Positions 28,588 to 35,750 of a stretch of 40,225 nucleotides of DNA are shown piece by piece. Every line of letters begins with the position of its first letter. Position 1 is the first letter of the stretch. Below the pieces are notes generated by a model. The model did not search any database and was not told the DNA's origin. It saw only the letters and a program-made list of their open reading frames with translations. A program made the position numbers and the translations under genes. Source of the stretch: Candidatus Chlorobium antarcticum (GTDB taxonomy: Bacteria > Bacteroidota > Chlorobiia > Chlorobiales > Chlorobiaceae); assembly GCA_030765725.1 (NCBI GenBank), contig JAVCDF010000005.1, positions 137,501 through 177,725 of the forward strand, read 5' to 3'.

Positions 28588-29034
28588 ATGACGACGAGCG
28601 CAATAGAAACCAGCGCGGTATCCCTAAAATGTTGCCCTGAACTGCAGGAAAAACCTGTATGCGACACCTTGACCTTCCGCTACAAACTGCCTTTTCAGCC
28701 GAAGGTAGGAAAGGACGGTCAGCGGGTGCCAGTAGAGGTGGTACTTCATTATGAACTGAAGCGGTGCACGGGCCCGCTGACCATAGGCGACCCTATCTAC
28801 TCCACAACCCTTCTGCCCGGCGAACAGGTACGGCTCTTCACCAGCGACCGACACACCCGGTGGTCATACGACAGTGAGTCGCAGCTCTCCTACCGCCACG
28901 AAACAACTTCGGAAGAGGCCTTTTATACCCACGCCATGGCCAAGGCCATAAGCGACATCACGGCAAGTGACGATGTAGAGGCCGAGTCAACCTTTGAAGA
29001 GTCATGGGCAAAAGGGGGGGAGGGGCCAGCCTGA
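28588..29034 (+). CDS. Orphan protein, 5' part (frame ends at A4G7 tract)
   Basis: This is the first 148 codons of an unrecognised protein that continues in another frame (29004-29954). The ATG has GAGGGAG as ribosome-binding site. Visible features are two early cysteines (KCC), a stretch FRYKLPFQPKVGKDGQRVPVEVVLHYELKRC that looks beta-rich, and GPLTIGDPIYSTTLLPGEQVRLFTSDRHTRWSYDSESQLSYRHETTSEEAFY. No signal peptide or membrane segment is present. Real homology seems to stop at about codon 141, where the frame meets AAAA followed by seven G; the last residues (EGPA) are out-of-frame. Adding one G would fuse the two parts into one 455-residue protein. Confidence 0.75.
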   Translation: MTTSAIETSAVSLKCCPELQEKPVCDTLTFRYKLPFQPKVGKDGQRVPVEVVLHYELKRCTGPLTIGDPIYSTTLLPGEQVRLFTSDRHTRWSYDSESQLSYRHETTSEEAFYTHAMAKAISDITASDDVEAESTFEESWAKGGEGPA

Positions 29035-29954
29035 ACCTCGGCTTCATCAAAATTGGTGGCGGAGGTGGAGGAGGAAGCTACGACAGCAAATCAACCTATG
29101 ATTTCAGCCGCAACATTTCACAGCACGCAGAGGCCGCATCGTCCTATGTAGCCGCAGGCGTCCGGGCCGCAAGCTCCACAGCCATTGGCGAAGTTGAGCA
29201 ACGCACCCACGCCGAAGGAGAATCGGAAGCCCACTATGAATCCTCATCACGCAGCTTCCGCAACCCGAACCGGTGCCACGCAGTGACCTACCTGTTCCAC
29301 AAAATCAACAAAACCCAGACCGTCTCGTTCAGACTGAAAGCCATTGAGCGGAGCGTTGACGACCCCAAGGTACCCACGGGCGCATACCAAAGAGTGGTTC
29401 CCGACACCACCGGCCGCATCATGGTCAAACCCCAGTACATTACCGCCGCAAACAAGGACCGGCTCCAGATTGAACATGTAGCCTATACAAGTGCAGCCGA
29501 GCACCAGCAGGCAGCAAATTCGGGATTGGGCATATCCGCCAACAAGTCATTCGCTTTCGCTGCGGCCACGGCAACACCCGTTGCAGCAGACCTCAGCGAA
29601 CCGACTTATAGCATTGTCACCCGCGACGCTGCAATCAAAGCGGTTGACAACGAACTCGTCGAAGCCGGACTGCTCGACCGCAAAACCGGACTGGTGTCAG
29701 AAAAAATTATCGCCGAGCTCTCATGGGAACGAACCGAAATTCTTCCAACGCCAGGAATCATCGTCAAAGGGTGCCTGGACGACTGCGATACCTGCGAAAC
29801 CTCGCTCAAAAAGGAAATTGATCTTGACCTTGAACGCCGCCGGCTTGAGAACGAACTCCTGAAACGCAAAATCGAACTGCTCGACAAAGCACAGGAATAC
29901 CGTTGCTGCCCTGCAGACATCATACTGGAGGATGAGGATGAAGACGACGAATAA
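29004..29954 (+). CDS. Orphan protein, 3' part (continues in -1 frame)
   Basis: This frame carries the rest of the orphan protein. Its own ATG at 29004 has only a weak GAAGAG upstream and would start with MGKRGGGASLNLGF. Then come a Gly-rich segment with seven consecutive Gly, an Ala/Glu/Ser-rich helical stretch (SQHAEAASSYVAAGVRAASST), a beta-rich middle (VTYLFHKINKTQTVSFRLKAIER) and a C-terminal Cys cluster GCLDDCDTCE. A coiled-coil, LERRRLENELLKRKIELLDKAQEYRCC, and an acidic end (EDEDEDDE) finish it. The six or so cysteines could bind metal or form disulfides. I cannot name the family. Expression as one protein would need -1 slippage, tract variation or correction of a sequencing error. 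Confidence 0.7.
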   Translation: MGKRGGGASLNLGFIKIGGGGGGGSYDSKSTYDFSRNISQHAEAASSYVAAGVRAASSTAIGEVEQRTHAEGESEAHYESSSRSFRNPNRCHAVTYLFHKINKTQTVSFRLKAIERSVDDPKVPTGAYQRVVPDTTGRIMVKPQYITAANKDRLQIEHVAYTSAAEHQQAANSGLGISANKSFAFAAATATPVAADLSEPTYSIVTRDAAIKAVDNELVEAGLLDRKTGLVSEKIIAELSWERTEILPTPGIIVKGCLDDCDTCETSLKKEIDLDLERRRLENELLKRKIELLDKAQEYRCCPADIILEDEDEDDE

Positions 29955-29977
29955 GCCGCGCTGAAGCGGAAAGAACA

Positions 29978-30024
29978 CACCTCATGCAATGAGGTGGAGC
30001 ATGCGTAATGGGGGACGCGTGCTC
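29978..30024 (+). other. Two stem-loops after the orphan gene
   Basis: CACCTCAT/ATGAGGTG (perfect 8 bp, 3-nt loop, 29978-29996) is followed directly by GAGCATGCGT/ACGCGTGCTC (10 pairs with one G-U, 29997-30024). Together with the terminator just after them they make three stacked hairpins in the 3' untranslated region. Confidence 0.6.
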
Positions 30025-30060
30025 ACCAGAAAACGGCCGAAAGGCCGTTTTCTGGTTTAT
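30025..30060 (+). terminator. Strong terminator after the orphan gene
   Basis: ACCAGAAAACGGCC pairs perfectly with GGCCGTTTTCTGGT around a GAAA tetraloop (14 pairs), followed by TTTAT. It lies between the plus-strand orphan gene and the convergent umuC gene and most probably serves the orphan transcript. Confidence 0.75.
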
Positions 30061-30100
30061 GGCCCAACAAGTTGCACCCCTGAACCGCGTCCACAGAAAT

Positions 30101-31366
30101 TCACCGCACCTGCAGAATTTCATCCCACTGCGTGCTGCACCGAGGTGAAAGGCGCTGCCGAACCGGCCGCCAGGCATTCATATCCTCCGCTGCCAACCGG
30201 ATGGACGACTTTCCGTACCGCCGGTTGACCTCATCCATCACCGCCATCAGCCTCGTGCCGCGGTCCTCGTCCGGCTCCTCCTCAAACAGCAGCATTGTCG
30301 TCCCCGGCTGATCCCGCGGCACCATGCCGCTCAGCATCACCCCGGCTTTCCGGTACTCGAACCCCTCCCGGAAAAGCCCCTCCAGCATTGCAGCAGCCGT
30401 TTTCAGAATCACCGACGAATCCATTGAAGGCGCCTTGAGGGTAGCCGTGCGGCTGAACCAGCACCGTTCACCCTCATCAGCAAACGGACTGCTCCCGATA
30501 AACACCGTCACCATTGAAGCCATTTGCCCTTCAGCCCTAAGCTTCACGGCAGAGCGCCCCGAAAAAGTTGCCACCGCCTGATACAGCTCTTCAAGCAGCA
30601 CAACACTCCGCCCGAAAGAGCGCGAAGTACAGATGCTCTGCTTTACCGGCCGCACCAACTCAAGCGGCAGACACGATTCCCCCTTCAGCTCAGCCTGCAC
30701 CCTTACCCCAACCACATGCATCTGCATCCTAACCCATGAAACCGGAGCCGCAGCAAAATCCGAAGCCGTCAGTATCCCCCACTCCTGCAACCGCCGGCTC
30801 CACTTCCGGCCGATACCCCACACATCTTCCACAGGCGTAGCTCCAAGGGCCGCAGCAATCTCCTCCGGTGAAGAAAGCACCACAACCCCGCCAGAGGCAG
30901 GGTTCTTCTTAGCCATCCGGCTAGCCACCTTCGCCAGCGTTTTGGTTGCGCCAATGCCAATACTTATGGGAATACCCGTATGCCGCCGCACCGTCCGGCG
31001 CATCTCCGTCGCATAGGCCGCAAGGTCAAAACGGCCAAACCCGCTCATATCCAGAAACGCCTCATCAATAGAATACACCTCTATCTCCGGAGCCATCTCC
31101 GCAAGGGTTGCCATCATCCGGGACGACATATCCCCATACAGCGCATAGTTCGAAGAGAACACCTCCACCCCTCCCTGGCGAAGACGATCGCGGCACTTGA
31201 ACTCCGGCTCGCCCATTTTGATGCCCAGCGCCTTGGCCTCAGCGGAACGGGCAATAACGCACCCGTCGTTGTTTGAAAGCACAACAACCGGCACGCCCTC
31301 AAGAGCAGGGTTGAACACCCGCTCACACGAAGCATAAAAATCATTGCAGTCCGCAAGGGCAAACAT
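30101..31366 (-). CDS. umuC: Y-family DNA polymerase UmuC (Pol V type)
   Basis: UmuC is the catalytic subunit of translesion DNA polymerase V. The 421-residue protein has the N-terminal metal-binding segment [18 protein letters not shown], the steric-gate region nearby, and the palm motif [10 protein letters not shown] with Asp101 and Glu102. A helix-hairpin-helix stretch near [20 protein letters not shown] and a complete little-finger domain follow. The length matches E. coli UmuC (422). It starts 10 nt after umuD in the same direction, so the two are cotranscribed. UmuC needs processed UmuD and RecA for activity. Confidence 0.95.
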   Translation of the reverse strand: MFALADCNDFYASCERVFNPALEGVPVVVLSNNDGCVIARSAEAKALGIKMGEPEFKCRDRLRQGGVEVFSSNYALYGDMSSRMMATLAEMAPEIEVYSIDEAFLDMSGFGRFDLAAYATEMRRTVRRHTGIPISIGIGATKTLAKVASRMAKKNPASGGVVVLSSPEEIAAALGATPVEDVWGIGRKWSRRLQEWGILTASDFAAAPVSWVRMQMHVVGVRVQAELKGESCLPLELVRPVKQSICTSRSFGRSVVLLEELYQAVATFSGRSAVKLRAEGQMASMVTVFIGSSPFADEGERCWFSRTATLKAPSMDSSVILKTAAAMLEGLFREGFEYRKAGVMLSGMVPRDQPGTTMLLFEEEPDEDRGTRLMAVMDEVNRRYGKSSIRLAAEDMNAWRPVRQRLSPRCSTQWDEILQVR

Positions 31367-31376
31367 ATTCCCCCTC

Positions 31377-31832
31377 CTACCGCGGTTTGTGGATGATATA
31401 GCTCACAATCCCCCACACCAGAAACTCATTCTCCTCCGTCACCCTCACAGGCTGGAACTCCGGGTTGGCCGGCATAAGAAACAGCCCCCCATCCTCCAGG
31501 CGTATACGCTTCACCATAAACTCCCCATCAATAAAACAGACCGCCACATCGCCGTCTTTGGGCTCAAGCGCTTTATCTATAATCAGCAGATCCCCATCCT
31601 CAATGCCCGCGTCCATCATCGAGCTGCCTTTCACGCGCGCATAAAAAGTAGCCGCGGGATGGCGGATGAGCGCCTTGTTCAAATCAAGCGAAACCTCATC
31701 ATGGTCCTCAGCCGGCGAAGGAAACCCCGCCGCAACAGCCGAACCCGCCACCGGTAGCGGCATGGGGGCAGAGAAATCCGGAACATAAAAGTCAAACATT
31801 GACCCTGAGCGGACCCGTGAAAGACTTATCAT
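31377..31832 (-). CDS. umuD: UmuD self-cleaving polymerase V subunit
   Basis: UmuD is a LexA-type S24 peptidase that cleaves itself with help from RecA and then joins UmuC. The cleavage site is Ala35-Gly36 in [11 protein letters not shown]. The catalytic dyad is Ser71 ([15 protein letters not shown]) and Lys108 (DGEFMVKRI). The 151-residue length is slightly longer than E. coli UmuD (139) because of about 11 extra N-terminal residues; a second ATG at codon 12 is possible. The ATG lies 5 nt after a small orphan gene and 10 nt before umuC, so all three form one operon. Confidence 0.94.
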   Translation of the reverse strand: MISLSRVRSGSMFDFYVPDFSAPMPLPVAGSAVAAGFPSPAEDHDEVSLDLNKALIRHPAATFYARVKGSSMMDAGIEDGDLLIIDKALEPKDGDVAVCFIDGEFMVKRIRLEDGGLFLMPANPEFQPVRVTEENEFLVWGIVSYIIHKPR

Positions 31833-31837
31833 AAATA

Positions 31838-32026
31838 TTACCCCTTTTTGCTGATATACGCATTAAGCCCTATAGTTACCGGCTTGCCATCCACCAGCAC
31901 ATCAGTCACCGCATTACCCCGGGAGCTTGCAACCACAAGCGTCTTACCCGACGACGAAGGCGTTGGCGTCTCAAGATCAATCTCAATGCACAGCTTCCCA
32001 TCCCGTATCTCCACCTTCATAGCCAT
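31838..32026 (-). CDS. Small protein leading the umuDC operon
   Basis: I do not recognise this 62-residue protein. It reads MAMKVEIRDGKLCIEIDLE, then a Ser/Pro-rich linker (TPTPSSSGKT), then a beta-rich half ending LVDGKPVTIGLNAYISKKG. No membrane segment is present. It is 5 nt upstream of umuD, with CTGGAGAGA before its ATG as ribosome-binding site, and its frame is clean. The position suggests that it is made together with the mutasome, perhaps as a modulator or DNA-binding partner; this is inference. Upstream lies a 9-bp direct repeat that may be the operator. Confidence 0.7.
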   Translation of the reverse strand: MAMKVEIRDGKLCIEIDLETPTPSSSGKTLVVASSRGNAVTDVLVDGKPVTIGLNAYISKKG

Positions 32027-32047
32027 AACAGTCTCTCCAGGGTTAAG

Positions 32048-32069
32048 TGAACAAATCCTCTGAACAAAT
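32048..32069. promoter_or_regulatory. 9-bp direct repeat upstream of the umuDC operon
   Basis: TGAACAAAT occurs twice with a 4-bp spacer (13-bp period), 22-43 bp upstream of the first ATG of the operon. No E. coli-type CTGT-N8-ACAG LexA box is present, so this repeat is the best candidate damage-response operator in the region. A G/C-rich hairpin (GGGGGC/GCCCCC) lies further upstream, near 32100-32116. Nothing else stands out in 32070-32232. Confidence 0.4.
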
Positions 32070-32232
32070 ATAGCACATCACCGCCCAGAAAATGAACGAG
32101 GGGGCCAAAGCCCCCCGGAAAAACAAAAAGAAGTAAAAAAAACGGACGATAAGCGCAAAGAAGAATGTTTTTCCGTATTATTACCTACAATCTATATTAT
32201 AAGCAACGAACCCAAAACCCACGGGAACCATC

Positions 32233-32709
32233 ATGGAACACAACCAGGCAACAAGCAGCACACAGGATGAGATTACACGCCTCCGGCAGACGGCAACCGA
32301 CAATGAGGCTGAATTGGAACGGGTTGCAGGCGCCCAGGGCAACAACAGAACAACGCTCCTTGAGCTCCTCAACCAACTGCACGCCCTCCCCATCGACATG
32401 CAAACAAGAAGATCCATGACATCCATCTGCTTGGAGCTCGCCGATCAGCAGAAACTTGAAGAGTACCTTGGCGTTGACCTCACCCAGTCGGATTTCAGCT
32501 TCCTACAACGACTGAAAGAAAAACACCCGGTACTCAACCGCCGCGAACAGAAAATAGCCCTGTTCATCAAGATCAACTACAGCACCGTCCACATAGCGAA
32601 GGCAGTGGGCATAAGCGCCAGAGGCATGGAAAGCATCCGCTACCGCATGCACAAGAAGCTCGGACTCCAGCGCCACCAGTCAATAAAAACATATCTCGGC
32701 GAACTCTAA
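32233..32709 (+). CDS. LuxR-type helix-turn-helix regulator
   Basis: This 158-residue protein ends in a LuxR/GerE-type DNA-binding domain (about 98-158): LNRREQKIALFIKINYSTVHIAKAVGISARGMESIRYRMHKKLGL. The N-terminal half is polar and probably a coiled coil (EITRLRQTATDNEAELERV), with no receiver or ligand domain. It is therefore a stand-alone regulator or the output part of a split system. It is divergent from the umuDC operon across about 200 bp and could control it, but nothing in the sequence proves this. Confidence 0.82.
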   Translation: MEHNQATSSTQDEITRLRQTATDNEAELERVAGAQGNNRTTLLELLNQLHALPIDMQTRRSMTSICLELADQQKLEEYLGVDLTQSDFSFLQRLKEKHPVLNRREQKIALFIKINYSTVHIAKAVGISARGMESIRYRMHKKLGLQRHQSIKTYLGEL

Positions 32710-32734
32710 CAAAAAAAGCCGACAGCTCCCCCCC

Positions 32735-33538
32735 TCAGCGCTCCATGAGCTGCCGCTGCATCTTTTCAGCCGCCTCCTTCATCTTCCCGAGGTTCTTCTC
32801 AGAAAGCATACCATCGCCCATGTCCGGCATTTCGGTTTTCGTGTATCCCGCAGGGATGGCGAACATAGCAGGATCGGAAACCGTCCGCTCCACATTCACA
32901 AGATCAGTCACAACGCCCGACTTGACATGCAGCGTTCTAACCGGAAACCCGTCAATCCCCTCCGCCTTCAGCTTCGCAGCAAGAGCAGCAACTGACTCGC
33001 GGCCCGACGCCTGCATCCGCGAATAGGCGAAATAACCCAGAAGATCCGGATTCAGCCACATCTCCAAAGCCTCCCCGCCCTTGGTGCTGGTGATGCGGAT
33101 ATGATTGCACCGGTAACCATTGACGGTTTCCGTTCCAAGCTGTTCAACAACAGCATCCTTGAACGGAACACCGGCATCAGCTGAATCCGCCGCCGGAACC
33201 GCCGCCGTATCAAACTCCATGTAGGTCTTCGCTGCATCATTGAGCATATAGATGCGGTCGGGAGCCGAGTTAAGAGAAATAACCGTTACCGGCATCCGGC
33301 CGGAAAGGCCTGCAAGAGCGGCCTCGGTTTCAGTGCGGACGCCCTTCGGGCCGATATAGATCGTCATGGTGGCCGTACCGGAGCCCGGCATGGTCGTTTT
33401 CATGCTCATCACCCCCTCAAAGGGATGCAGAGCATCAACAGCAGCAACCGGTTCTTTCGTGTCACCGCCGCCTTTGCAAGCAGAAAAACAGAAAAGGGGA
33501 AGGAGAACAAGGAGGAGCAGGCGAAAAGCGTTTTTCAT
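32735..33538 (-). CDS. DUF4412-like lipoprotein
   Basis: This 267-residue protein starts with a lipoprotein signal (MKNAFRLLLLVLLPLFCFSAC, lipidated Cys21), which fixes the start at 33538. The mature part is beta-rich and resembles the DUF4412/LolA-like group: EGVMSMKTTMPGSGTATMTIYIGPKGVRTE, DAAKTYMEFD, VNGYRCNHIRITSTKGGEALEMWLNP and AMFAIPAGYTKTEM. Such proteins are thought to sit at the outer membrane and may carry lipid-like ligands. That role is inferred from fold only. The gene is convergent with the LuxR-type regulator. Confidence 0.78.
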   Translation of the reverse strand: MKNAFRLLLLVLLPLFCFSACKGGGDTKEPVAAVDALHPFEGVMSMKTTMPGSGTATMTIYIGPKGVRTETEAALAGLSGRMPVTVISLNSAPDRIYMLNDAAKTYMEFDTAAVPAADSADAGVPFKDAVVEQLGTETVNGYRCNHIRITSTKGGEALEMWLNPDLLGYFAYSRMQASGRESVAALAAKLKAEGIDGFPVRTLHVKSGVVTDLVNVERTVSDPAMFAIPAGYTKTEMPDMGDGMLSEKNLGKMKEAAEKMQRQLMER

Positions 33539-33704
33539 GGCAATATGCGTTTGGTTCCCAAAAAATGTTGCGCCAGTCATGGGGGAAACACGGCAACTGC
33601 GTCATTATAACAATATATACAAATCCATTGGAATCATAGATCAAGGTAAACCGTTTCGTCCGGAAGAAACCCGTAATCACCCACGACAACCAATTTCATA
33701 AAAA

Positions 33705-33727
33705 AAACAGGAAAGGCAGAGACTGCC
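33705..33727 (-). terminator. Weak terminator after the DUF3127 gene
   Basis: On the minus strand GGCAG pairs with CTGCC (3-nt loop), extended by three possible G-U pairs, and TTTCCTGTTTTTTTT follows. It lies 31 nt past the DUF3127 stop codon. Bases 33539-33704 hold the region upstream of the lipoprotein and no visible gene. Confidence 0.45.
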
Positions 33728-33757
33728 CCCTACCTCGCTCTGCGTTTCAGTGTTTGT

Positions 33758-34114
33758 TCAGAACGGAGCCTCACCGTCATCAAAAGTCGAAGGACCCGGC
33801 TCATACCCCTCATCAGCCGCCGTGTACCCTTCACCTCCCCCACTGGCTCCACCGGCAGCCTCCACTTTCCACGCCTTCACATCAGTGTACCATTTTCCGT
33901 TAAACTCCCTGCTCTCAAGGTCAAAAGATACCCGCAGCTGCGCTCCCATCTGCAGAAGCGACCGGTCAACCTTATCCCCCCAGATCGACACGCACACCTT
34001 TTTCGGAAACTTTCCCTCCGTCTCAACCACCACATCCTGCTTCTTCCACACACCGTTTTTTCCATTCCCCGTCTGTTCCGGCAGCACCGCAACCAGTTTC
34101 CCAGTCAGTTCCAT
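33758..34114 (-). CDS. DUF3127-family protein
   Basis: This 118-residue protein fits DUF3127, a family common in Bacteroidetes and related phyla. The start MELTGKLVAVLPEQTGNGKNGVWKKQDVVVETEGKFPKKVCVSIWGDKVD is the conserved part. The C-terminal third is a Gly/Pro-rich, acidic tail (GGASGGGEGYTAADEGYEPGPSTFDDGEAPF) like that of single-stranded DNA-binding proteins. An OB-fold nucleic-acid-binding role is a reasonable inference and not proven. I use the ATG at 34114, as the 18 residues of the longer frame do not fit the family. Confidence 0.82.
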   Translation of the reverse strand: MELTGKLVAVLPEQTGNGKNGVWKKQDVVVETEGKFPKKVCVSIWGDKVDRSLLQMGAQLRVSFDLESREFNGKWYTDVKAWKVEAAGGASGGGEGYTAADEGYEPGPSTFDDGEAPF

Positions 34115-34215
34115 ATTTTTTTCGTCATAAGAATTAAACAAACAAAAACTCCCGCACCCCGGCGGCACATATCAGCTCAAATATAGCACTTCAGCCACCA
34201 TCCCCCCTTCAAGAA

Positions 34216-34518
34216 TCAAACAAGAACCGCAAGCCCCTTGCGCTCAATCACATCAAGGAGACGCTTTGCCGCTCCACCGGGACGCTTCTGCCCCTGCTCC
34301 CACTGCTGAATGGTTGTCTTTCCAATACCAAGCATAGCAGCAAAGGCAGCCTGACTCATATTGTTAGCAAGACGAATCCGACGAATATCATCCGCCTGAA
34401 AGGCCTTTTTTTGAGGCAAACAAAGAGCCTCTACATCACGCAAGGTAACCTCATCCATGGCTCCAACCCTGAACAGCCCTTTTGCCATGTCATGTGCTAT
34501 ATCCAGTATTTCACTCAT
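34216..34518 (-). CDS. HigA-type antitoxin (XRE family)
   Basis: This 100-residue protein is the antitoxin of a type II pair. The C-terminal half is an XRE helix-turn-helix (IRRIRLANNMSQAAFAAMLGIGKTTIQQWEQGQKRPGGAAKRLLDVIE). The N-terminal half is helical and likely binds the toxin. Its ATG overlaps the toxin stop by 8 nt, so the toxin gene comes first, as in higBA systems. It should bind the palindrome upstream of the toxin and repress the operon. The layout is NadS/HigA-like. Confidence 0.9.
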   Translation of the reverse strand: MSEILDIAHDMAKGLFRVGAMDEVTLRDVEALCLPQKKAFQADDIRRIRLANNMSQAAFAAMLGIGKTTIQQWEQGQKRPGGAAKRLLDVIERKGLAVLV

Positions 34519-34891
34519 ATCTTTTGATCTCCCAGTATTCTTTAGCTGACAACAATTCCGTGACCTGCTGATCAGTAGCGGCAACAAATTGACGGAAAAC
34601 AATCTGCAGTGCCTGCTTTTCTTTTATGGTTATGTTTGATCGCTCGTTTTTTGCAAAAGCGTAAAGAAACACTACTCTGCTGGAATCCGGCTTCCGATAG
34701 CCAACCAGAACCCGGAACCCATTGCTTTTCCCGCTATTGTGCTGAGGAATTCGCTTTTTGAATAAATACTTGCCCAAATCAGCCTCAAAGCGACCCAAAA
34801 CAACCTCTTTCGCCACACCCCAAAGGGTATTCTCCGATATACCCTCATCTTCTGCCCATCGGTGAAAACGCTTGTACTTGAAAACTCTCAT
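34511..34891 (-). CDS. HigB-type toxin (RelE superfamily)
   Basis: This 126-residue protein fits the RelE/HigB toxin family, which cleaves mRNA on the ribosome to stop translation. The pattern starts MRVFKYKRFHRWAEDEGISENTLWGVAKEVVLG, followed by a basic core (KYLFKKRIPQHNSGKSNGFRVLVGYRKPDSSRVVFLYAFAKNERSNI), which is the conserved part, and IKEKQALQ. I chose the ATG at 34891 over a TTG three codons earlier. It is cotranscribed with the antitoxin, with an 8-nt overlap. It appears intact. Confidence 0.88.
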   Translation of the reverse strand: MRVFKYKRFHRWAEDEGISENTLWGVAKEVVLGRFEADLGKYLFKKRIPQHNSGKSNGFRVLVGYRKPDSSRVVFLYAFAKNERSNITIKEKQALQIVFRQFVAATDQQVTELLSAKEYWEIKRYE

Positions 34892-34902
34892 ACAACTCAA
34901 TA

Positions 34903-34917
34903 TATCACTTAGTGATA
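34903..34917 (-). promoter_or_regulatory. Operator palindrome of the higBA operon
   Basis: TATCACT and AGTGATA form a perfect 7-bp inverted repeat around one base, 12 bp upstream of the toxin ATG. On the minus strand it fills the spacer between TTGTTG and TATATT (16 bp), so a bound antitoxin would block the promoter. Confidence 0.65.
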
Positions 34918-34942
34918 CACCAACAAAATCATTGAATGCCTT

Positions 34943-34956
34943 GCTTCAACTGAAGC
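34943..34956. other. Second palindrome between the vWA gene and higB
   Basis: GCTTCA and TGAAGC form perfect arms around AC. It sits between the end of the vWA gene and the higBA promoter. No T tract follows on the minus strand, so its role is unclear. Confidence 0.3.
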
Positions 34957-34979
34957 CTCTCGAATAATATCGCCCCCCC

Positions 34980-35681
34980 TCACCTCTTTTTCGGATTGAC
35001 CCGCTTATCCATCACCCTTTCCGAAAGCATGTCCATACAGCAGGCCATCCCTTCCGCACTTTTATCATACGACAGGGCCGACTCCTGATGAAAACCAAGC
35101 CGGACAGCCTCACCAATAGCGGCAAGGTCTGCACTGAAGAAAATGAACTCCCACCCGGCAACACTCTTCTCTTTTATCATCTTCTCCACCTGCTTTTTGG
35201 TGAACTCTTCGCTTGAGTTTTCCTGCCCGTCAGTCACCACAGCAACAACAACCGTTTCCGGCCTTTCACCAGCCTGAAGCTTTCCGACACTGTAATCAAT
35301 GTCATTTATCCCCCGATCGACCGCGTCAAGCAGCGGAGTCCCGCCACGGGGAACATAGGTCTTCCTATCCAGCGGAGGAACATCCCCGATCGCCATAAAC
35401 ACCCGGACAACCTCATAAGGATCACCCGAATCGAACTGCACAAGCGTGAGGGTAGCCTCCCCCGGCACCATTTTCTGCTTTTCCAGAAAATCGTTCACCC
35501 CACCAATTGTGTCATCACGAATGCTGTCCATGGAACCCGAGCGGTCAAGAATGACCGTAATGTGCGTATATCCTTTTTCAACATCTCCGTTATTTCCCGA
35601 AACAGCATACTCCCATAACTCCCCCTTTGTTGTTATTTTAGAGAAAGACTCTGCGTCACTGCCACACCCGTCAGAATCCAT
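34980..35681 (-). CDS. Stand-alone vWA-domain protein
   Basis: This 233-residue protein is almost all von Willebrand factor A domain. The metal-ion-dependent adhesion site is complete: DRSGS (46-50), the Thr in PRGGTPLLDA and the Asp in VVTDGQEN. There is no signal peptide or membrane segment, so it should be cytosolic. vWA domains of this sort act as metal-dependent protein-binding modules, often with AAA+ ATPases or in phage and defence contexts; no such partner is encoded here. I use the ATG at 35681, two codons inside a TTG alternative. It is divergent from the XRE-Panacea gene, sharing its promoter region, and is followed by higBA. Confidence 0.85.
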   Translation of the reverse strand: MDSDGCGSDAESFSKITTKGELWEYAVSGNNGDVEKGYTHITVILDRSGSMDSIRDDTIGGVNDFLEKQKMVPGEATLTLVQFDSGDPYEVVRVFMAIGDVPPLDRKTYVPRGGTPLLDAVDRGINDIDYSVGKLQAGERPETVVVAVVTDGQENSSEEFTKKQVEKMIKEKSVAGWEFIFFSADLAAIGEAVRLGFHQESALSYDKSAEGMACCMDMLSERVMDKRVNPKKR

Positions 35682-35704
35682 ACCCAAAAAGGTAGTTCGT
35701 ATTC

Positions 35705-35732
35705 AGAACATCGCTTGTTCTATCATAGAACA
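35705..35732. promoter_or_regulatory. Triple half-site operator between the vWA and XRE genes
   Basis: AGAACA (35705), TGTTCT (35716) and AGAACA (35727) alternate in direction with exactly 11 bp between successive starts. The last two form a perfect 17-bp palindrome (35716-35732). The sites overlap both divergent promoters, TTGTTC-N17-TATAAT on the plus strand and TTGCTT-N17-TATGAT on the minus strand. Confidence 0.65.
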
Positions 35733-35743
35733 TATCGTATAAT
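35715..35743 (+). promoter_or_regulatory. Promoter of the XRE-Panacea gene
   Basis: TTGTTC (35715-35720) and TATAAT (35738-35743) are 17 bp apart. The -10 ends 7 bp before the ATG at 35751, so the transcript is nearly leaderless. The operator palindrome fills the spacer, which suggests autoregulation. Confidence 0.6.
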
Positions 35744-35750
35744 AAAGCAA

